A program made the translations under genes and the position numbers. From QQVM01 sp964544885 (lineage in GTDB: Bacteria; Bacteroidota; Bacteroidia; AKYH767-A; 2013-40CM-41-45), in NCBI GenBank assembly GCA_964544885.1, contig CAZJDX010000002.1:124001-188000 (forward strand): a stretch of 64,000 nucleotides of DNA, read 5' to 3'. This document shows, piece by piece, positions 60,087-64,000 of this stretch. Numbering within the stretch: position 1 is the first letter of the stretch; every line of letters starts with the position of its first letter. The notes beneath the pieces were generated by a model. The model saw nothing but the letters and a program-made list of their open reading frames with translations. It was not told the origin of the DNA and ran no database searches.

Positions 60087-60497
60087 TTATTTTTTCTTCA
60101 GCAGATCACGGATCTCGCCGAGCAATTCCTCTTCTTTTGTCGGACCCGGAGGCGCGGCTGCGGCTTCAGCTTTTTTCATCTTGTTCAGTCCTTTTACGAC
60201 CATAAAAATAGCAAAGGCGATAATCAGAAATTCAACTCCGTTCTGGATGAAGTTACCAATGTTCAGTGTAACCGCTGGAATTTCAGCGCCTGCAGCATCC
60301 ACGCCCGCGCTTTTAAGAGTTAATTTGAGATCAGTGAAGTTCACGCCTCCGATGAGCAATCCTATCGGGGGCATAATGATGTCGTTCACGATAGAATTAA
60401 TGATTTTTCCAAAGGCTGCACCGATCACAACACCCACGGCAAGGTCGATTGCATTTCCTTTATTGATGAAACTTTTAAATTCTCCGAGAAGTCCCAT
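60087..60497 (-). CDS. mscL: Large-conductance mechanosensitive channel MscL
   Basis: A 136-residue homopentameric stretch-activated channel that releases solutes on hypo-osmotic shock. Helix 1 begins EFKSFINKGNAIDLAVGVVI followed by AFGKIINSIVNDIIMPP, the most conserved stretch of the family; helix 2 is around FLIIAFAIFMVVKGL. A charged C-terminal helix (EELLGEIRDLLKKK) completes the bundle. Length and order are typical. A weak -7-like TAAATTTA lies upstream. Confidence 0.95.
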   Translation of the reverse strand: MGLLGEFKSFINKGNAIDLAVGVVIGAAFGKIINSIVNDIIMPPIGLLIGGVNFTDLKLTLKSAGVDAAGAEIPAVTLNIGNFIQNGVEFLIIAFAIFMVVKGLNKMKKAEAAAAPPGPTKEEELLGEIRDLLKKK

Positions 60498-60791
60498 AAG
60501 TTTTGTGTTTTAAGGTTTTCGATGGTAAATTTATAAAAATCCACCAACGATAAAGAGATGAGGAGGCGATTAAAGAATCTTTTATCAACAAAATTTTTTT
60601 GCAGGTCAGGGGAAGCGTATGTTTGAGAAGGATAGGCACCTGAATGCCGGTACTTAAAACGGAATGTCATTTAACCTTAAGACCCTGAGTAAGAAATCTA
60701 TAATTTGAATCCTGCATAAAGACTAGCTGATCTTACGGAACAAGCCTGTGATTTCCGATTTTCATTCACGAATATTTAGCATTTTGCATCC

Positions 60792-62711
60792 GTGTTAACA
60801 CTGAACAATATACGGTTTGAATTCGGGGGTCGCTATTTGTATAAGGATGCAACCTGGCAGATCAATCCCGGTGAAAAGATAGGCCTGATCGGTCTGAACG
60901 GGACAGGTAAGTCAACCCTGCTGAGGATAATCAACGGAGAGTATGCCTTGGAGCAAGGGGAAGTATCAAAGCTTAAGAACCTGTCCATCGGTTTTCTGAA
61001 TCAGGATTTACTCAGTTATAATTCTACGGAGACCATTTTGCAGGTTGCCATGCATGCCTTCCAGGACGCCTTGAAGCTTGAGAAGGAGATCCATGATCTG
61101 CTGGAAAAACTGGAACATGATCATTCTGAAGATTTGCTTCACTCTCTGCATGATAAGCAGCAGGCCCTCGACCTTCTTGACGGATATAATTTAAAGCCAA
61201 AAGCTGAAGCGCTTTTAGAAGGGCTGGGTTTCTCAACAAAAGATCTTGGACGCCCATTAAATGAATTTTCCGGAGGATGGAGAATGAGGGTCATGCTGGC
61301 ACGCATGATGCTTCAGCAACCAGACCTTCTGATGCTTGATGAGCCAACCAATCACCTGGATCTTCCTTCGATCCAGTGGGTGGAGGAATATCTTCAGGAT
61401 TATAAGGGCACGGTTATCGTCGTTTCCCATGACAGGTATTTTCTGGACAAGGTTGTGAATCGTATTGCAGAAATCGCCAATCAGCAAATCAGGATCTATC
61501 CCGGCAATTACACCTATTATCTAGAAACCAAAACGGAGCGGGATGAACTGCAGCGGTCCCAATTCAAGAATCAGGAAAAATACATTAAGGAGCAGGAGAA
61601 GCTGATTGATCGCTTCAGAGCCAAGGCTTCAAAGGCCAAGATGGCTCAGTCGAGAATAAAAATGCTTGAACGTATAGAGAGGATAGAGGATGTTGACAAT
61701 GAAGGGCCCAGAATAAATGTGAACTTTCAGATTGAAAAGCAGCCGGGTAAAGTTATTTCGCATCTGCTCATCAGGGACAAGTCCTATGGTGATCTGAATA
61801 TTCTGAGGAATACGGAAATAAGGATAAACCGTGGTGATAAAATAGCACTTATAGGAGCCAATGGAAGAGGTAAATCAACTTTATTAAGAATCATTAATGG
61901 TTCAGAGCCTTATGAAGGGAAGAGCGAGGCTGTCCATAATGTTGTTCCGGCTTTTTATGCACAGCATCAGCTCGAAGCCTTAACACTCTCAAACGATCTG
62001 ATTACGGAACTCGCCGTATTTGCGCCTGACCGGAAAGAGGTGGAGCTGAGATCACTTCTCGGCGCATTTCTCTTTACCGGAGATGATGTCTTTAAAAAAA
62101 TCAGGGTCTTGTCAGGCGGAGAGAAATCGAGAGTAGCCCTTGCCAAGACGATATTGAGCAAAGCCAACTTTCTCATCCTGGATGAACCCACCAATCATCT
62201 TGACATGCAATCTGTCAAGATACTCATTCAGGTATTGCAGGATTATGAAGGCAGTTTTATCGTTGTCTCCCATGACCGGTATTTCCTTTCGCAAATCGCG
62301 AATAATATCTGGTGGATAGAGGATCAGGAAGTGAAGGTCTATCCAGGCAGGTATGAAGAGTATGAATATTCGAGGCAGATACAAAACAAAAAGCTCAGGC
62401 AGGAAAATCAAAAACTAAAAGAAGAGAAGAAAGTCAGTCAGGATAAGAAGCAGGGTCCCAAGACGGAAGAAGAAGAACAAAAGAAGGAGAAAAGAAAATT
62501 ACAGCAAAAGTTTCAGAAGCTGGAAGAGAATCTCACCCGGTTGAAAGCGGAAAAATCATCTTTGGAGAAACAATTATCGGAACCAGGAGTATACGGGAAC
62601 CCTTCACTTTTCAAGGATACGCTTGAAAAATTCAACGAAATTGAGCGAAATTTAAAAAATACTGAGTTGGAGTATGAACAAATCTTCGAAAGCTTGGCGG
62701 GACTGGAATAA
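60792..62711 (+). CDS. ABC-F family ATPase (ribosome-associated, Uup/EttA-like)
   Basis: A 639-residue soluble protein with two ABC ATPase domains joined by a long helical linker and no membrane helix. Walker A motifs are GLNGTGKST and GANGRGKST, the signature sequences FSGGWRMRVMLARM and LSGGEKSRVALAKT, and Walker B motifs LLMLDEPTNHLDLP and FLILDEPTNHLDMQ. A basic coiled-coil tail (about 540-625) is similar to Uup. ABC-F proteins act on the ribosome E site or in branched-DNA metabolism. The start is a GTG at 60792. A 50-residue membrane protein gene follows after 24 bp. Confidence 0.93.
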   Translation: MLTLNNIRFEFGGRYLYKDATWQINPGEKIGLIGLNGTGKSTLLRIINGEYALEQGEVSKLKNLSIGFLNQDLLSYNSTETILQVAMHAFQDALKLEKEIHDLLEKLEHDHSEDLLHSLHDKQQALDLLDGYNLKPKAEALLEGLGFSTKDLGRPLNEFSGGWRMRVMLARMMLQQPDLLMLDEPTNHLDLPSIQWVEEYLQDYKGTVIVVSHDRYFLDKVVNRIAEIANQQIRIYPGNYTYYLETKTERDELQRSQFKNQEKYIKEQEKLIDRFRAKASKAKMAQSRIKMLERIERIEDVDNEGPRINVNFQIEKQPGKVISHLLIRDKSYGDLNILRNTEIRINRGDKIALIGANGRGKSTLLRIINGSEPYEGKSEAVHNVVPAFYAQHQLEALTLSNDLITELAVFAPDRKEVELRSLLGAFLFTGDDVFKKIRVLSGGEKSRVALAKTILSKANFLILDEPTNHLDMQSVKILIQVLQDYEGSFIVVSHDRYFLSQIANNIWWIEDQEVKVYPGRYEEYEYSRQIQNKKLRQENQKLKEEKKVSQDKKQGPKTEEEEQKKEKRKLQQKFQKLEENLTRLKAEKSSLEKQLSEPGVYGNPSLFKDTLEKFNEIERNLKNTELEYEQIFESLAGLE

Positions 62712-62735
62712 TTGTCTAACTTGCTTGTAGCATTT

Positions 62736-62888
62736 ATGGTATTGATCAACCGTTACCTTCGTATTTTTCAACTCCGGAACAAGTCCCAGCGAAGACTTCT
62801 TTTTTTTACCCGGGTAGCAGCCGGTTTGGAGCTGCTCATACTTTTTCTGATCGCCGCGTTTTTTATGATCCGGTTTGGCAGCATCTGA
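62736..62888 (+). CDS. Small single-helix membrane protein, 50 residues
   Basis: An ATG-initiated frame of 50 codons with the peptide MVLINRYLRIFQLRNKSQR, a basic amphipathic start, and then a strong hydrophobic helix (GLELLILFLIAAFFMIRFG, about 30-48). The layout with positive charges before the helix predicts a cytoplasm-facing N-terminus. A -7-like TAACTTGC (seven of eight to TAnnTTGC-type variants) lies about 14 bp upstream. It follows the ABC-F gene by 24 bp on the same strand. No family is recognised; its short length calls for caution, but the membrane-protein pattern is unlikely to be chance. Confidence 0.55.
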   Translation: MVLINRYLRIFQLRNKSQRRLLFFTRVAAGLELLILFLIAAFFMIRFGSI

Positions 62889-63038
62889 TCTGTGCAAATC
62901 CTTTGTTGACGCTGCTTTCAGCCATGATTCATATTGTTACATGCTTCCGGCGTCTAATTTCAGCGTATTGATTGAATTCATTTACCTTAAGAATCAGTCC
63001 CTTCATCAAAAAATTTTTAAAGTATAAGCCTGCTTTCA

Positions 63039-63046
63039 TACATTTG
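63039..63046 (+). promoter_or_regulatory. Promoter of apaG
   Basis: TACATTTG matches TAnnTTTG exactly, 27 bp upstream of ATG 63074; a T-rich stretch (63014-63018) lies 20 bp further upstream in the -33 position. This supports the shorter apaG start. Confidence 0.6.
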
Positions 63047-63073
63047 ATCTTAGAATTCGAAAAAGAATTACCG

Positions 63074-63460
63074 ATGATCACCCAGGTTACCTCAGGAGTA
63101 AAAGTTTCAGTCGAAGTCTTCTACCGGCCCGATCAGAGTAATCCGCTGATGAATCAGCATATTTTCGCCTACCGGATAACCCTGACCAACAACAGCGATT
63201 ACTCCATTCAGCTGAAAAGACGGCATTGGTTTATCCTGGATGCCGCCGCTACAAGCAGAGAAGTGGAGGGCGAGGGTGTAATCGGTGAGCAACCCATCAT
63301 AGGAACCGGAGAGAGTTATCAGTATGTTTCCGGATGCAATCTGGACTCGGAGATGGGTAAAATGTATGGCACCTATCTCATGGAGCGACTGATCGATAAG
63401 AAACAGTTTTTTGTACGCATCCCAGAGTTTCAGCTAATTGTTCCTTACAAACTGAACTGA
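63074..63460 (+). CDS. apaG: ApaG-family protein
   Basis: A 128-residue beta-sandwich protein of the ApaG family, named after E. coli ApaG and linked to Co2+/Mg2+ homeostasis or pyrophosphate binding; the biochemical role is unsettled. SVEVFYRPDQS, FAYRITLTNNSDYSIQLKRR and the glycine-rich VIGEQPIIGTGESYQYVSGC match the family, as does the end MYGTYLMER. I chose ATG 63074 because it gives the usual length of about 125 residues and follows the -7 element; the frame runs 34 codons upstream to 62972, across that promoter. Confidence 0.9.
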   Translation: MITQVTSGVKVSVEVFYRPDQSNPLMNQHIFAYRITLTNNSDYSIQLKRRHWFILDAAATSREVEGEGVIGEQPIIGTGESYQYVSGCNLDSEMGKMYGTYLMERLIDKKQFFVRIPEFQLIVPYKLN

Positions 63461-63483
63461 ATTATCAAAACATGAAAGCACGG

Positions 63484-63506
63484 ATCCCGGCATTGCCGGG
63501 ATTTTT
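63484..63506 (+). terminator. Intrinsic terminator of apaG
   Basis: An 8-bp perfect stem (ATCCCGGC 63484-63491, GCCGGGAT 63495-63502) with an ATT loop is followed by four to five T. It lies 23 bp after the apaG stop. Confidence 0.85.
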
Positions 63507-63665
63507 CTATTCTGTCCATTTGGATTCCGCAGGCCTGTTCATAATTCAATAATTTATTTCTTCGCAAGTACTTGCAGTTCAATAGTTTTCCTACTTTTAT
63601 GAAGTATTAACAAGCATTAATCCTTTGAGGATTAGGATTGTCTCATTGTTTTAATCGGAATCACC

Positions 63666-64000
63666 ATGGATCGTCGCGAATTCCTTAGCCCAGAGAAAGC
63701 GGTAAATGTCAAACAGGATTTTTCAAGATTAGCCCGGACACAAACAGGGCTTGCACCTTATACGGGGCCCTGGACTTTCAGTGAAGTAAAGCATCTGCTG
63801 AAGCGAACCATGTTCGGCGCAGGAAAGCAGGACATAGATTATTTTCTTGGAATGACAAGAGCAACAGCGATTGCGGAAATACTGGAGCAGATCAATCATC
63901 CTCCGTATACCGAACCGCCGATGCCCTTGAATAATTACAGCGCGACCGTGAACGATATCAATTGTCCTCCGGGTCAACCCTGGCCGGGCACGCCTGATAC
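63666..64000 (+). CDS. DUF1800-family protein, N-terminal part
   Basis: The first 111 codons of a gene that leaves the window on the right. The start MDRREFLSPEKAVNVKQDFS is followed by WTFSEVKHLLKRTMFGAGKQ, the typical opening of DUF1800 proteins (about 450-600 residues), and ATAIAEILEQINHPPY. DUF1800 genes normally lie directly before a DUF1501 (TAT-exported) gene in Bacteroidota and Planctomycetes; that partner is beyond the window. Function unknown. Confidence 0.8.
   Translation, partial: MDRREFLSPEKAVNVKQDFSRLARTQTGLAPYTGPWTFSEVKHLLKRTMFGAGKQDIDYFLGMTRATAIAEILEQINHPPYTEPPMPLNNYSATVNDINCPPGQPWPGTPD

Noticed and set aside
62972..63073. 34-codon upstream extension of apaG
   Set aside because: It spans the -7 element at 63039-63046 and has no family similarity; the ATG at 63074 gives the normal length.
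1..64000. Mobile elements, prophage, integrons and CRISPR arrays
   Set aside because: No transposase, integrase, phage structural gene, or regularly spaced repeat was seen on either strand.

Overview
The window looks like chromosomal DNA of a member of the Bacteroidota, probably from a free-living aerobic lineage. The signs are three large secreted proteins with type IX secretion (T9SS) C-terminal sorting domains, DUF4249/DUF3078/DUF4382/DUF1599 families, bacillithiol synthesis (bshB1), a region-1.1-less primary sigma factor, a long-form GAPDH, a CxxxY-type CcmE, and repeated exact matches to the Bacteroidota -7 promoter element TAnnTTTG just upstream of genes. Shine-Dalgarno sites are not conspicuous. 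I see no prophage, transposon, integron or CRISPR array; most of the window is housekeeping sequence. A taxon below phylum level cannot be fixed from the sequence alone.

Layout. 0-10 kb: tRNA maturation (cca fragment, tsaC), an LPS-type heptosyltransferase, dapD, then ruvX-def-lipoprotein on the plus strand; cdaA and folP on minus; DUF1599 and a DoxX/thioredoxin-like protein on plus; an RluA-type pseudouridine synthase and panB on minus. 10-18 kb: a secreted protein and a DUF4249 lipoprotein that diverge from paired promoters, dnaK, a VOC protein, a YitT protein and the first T9SS protein. 17.6-27.6 kb: a long minus-strand array of beta-CASP nuclease, ccmB-ccmC-ccmD-ccmE-ccmF, a DUF2520 protein, kdsC-like phosphatase, UbiA-like prenyltransferase, maf and an EamA exporter. 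28-37 kb: bshB1, the second T9SS protein, a family 4 glycosyltransferase, copA, tRNA-His, a periplasmic thioredoxin and a POT peptide transporter. 37-47 kb: a YwqK-like protein, mnmA, a lipoprotein, gap, rpoD, htrA, a sigma-factor/membrane fusion protein, dapF and an acetyltransferase.

47-64 kb: a seven-heme cytochrome with TPRs, a PhoB/PhoR-like two-component pair, a DUF4382 lipoprotein, an overlapping minus-strand set of redoxin, cytochrome c/copper monooxygenase and GNAT, an exonuclease-GIY-YIG fusion, the third T9SS protein, a WD40 protein, crcB, DUF3078, mscL, an ABC-F ATPase, a short membrane protein of 50 residues, apaG and the beginning of a DUF1800 protein.

How the parts connect: the cytochrome c maturation genes would serve the multiheme cytochrome at 47 kb and the cytochrome c/copper monooxygenase at 53 kb. 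copA and the copper monooxygenase hint at copper handling in the envelope. dapD and dapF belong to lysine/peptidoglycan precursor synthesis. rpoD encodes the sigma factor expected to read the TAnnTTTG promoters seen throughout the window. The most unusual gene is 44205..45695, a predicted ECF-like sigma factor joined in one chain to an anti-sigma-like segment, one membrane helix and an extracytoplasmic domain. Also notable are three promoters placed so close to the start codon that leaderless mRNAs are expected, a CcmE with Cys in place of the heme-binding His, and the split redoxin/cytochrome/copper monooxygenase pair.
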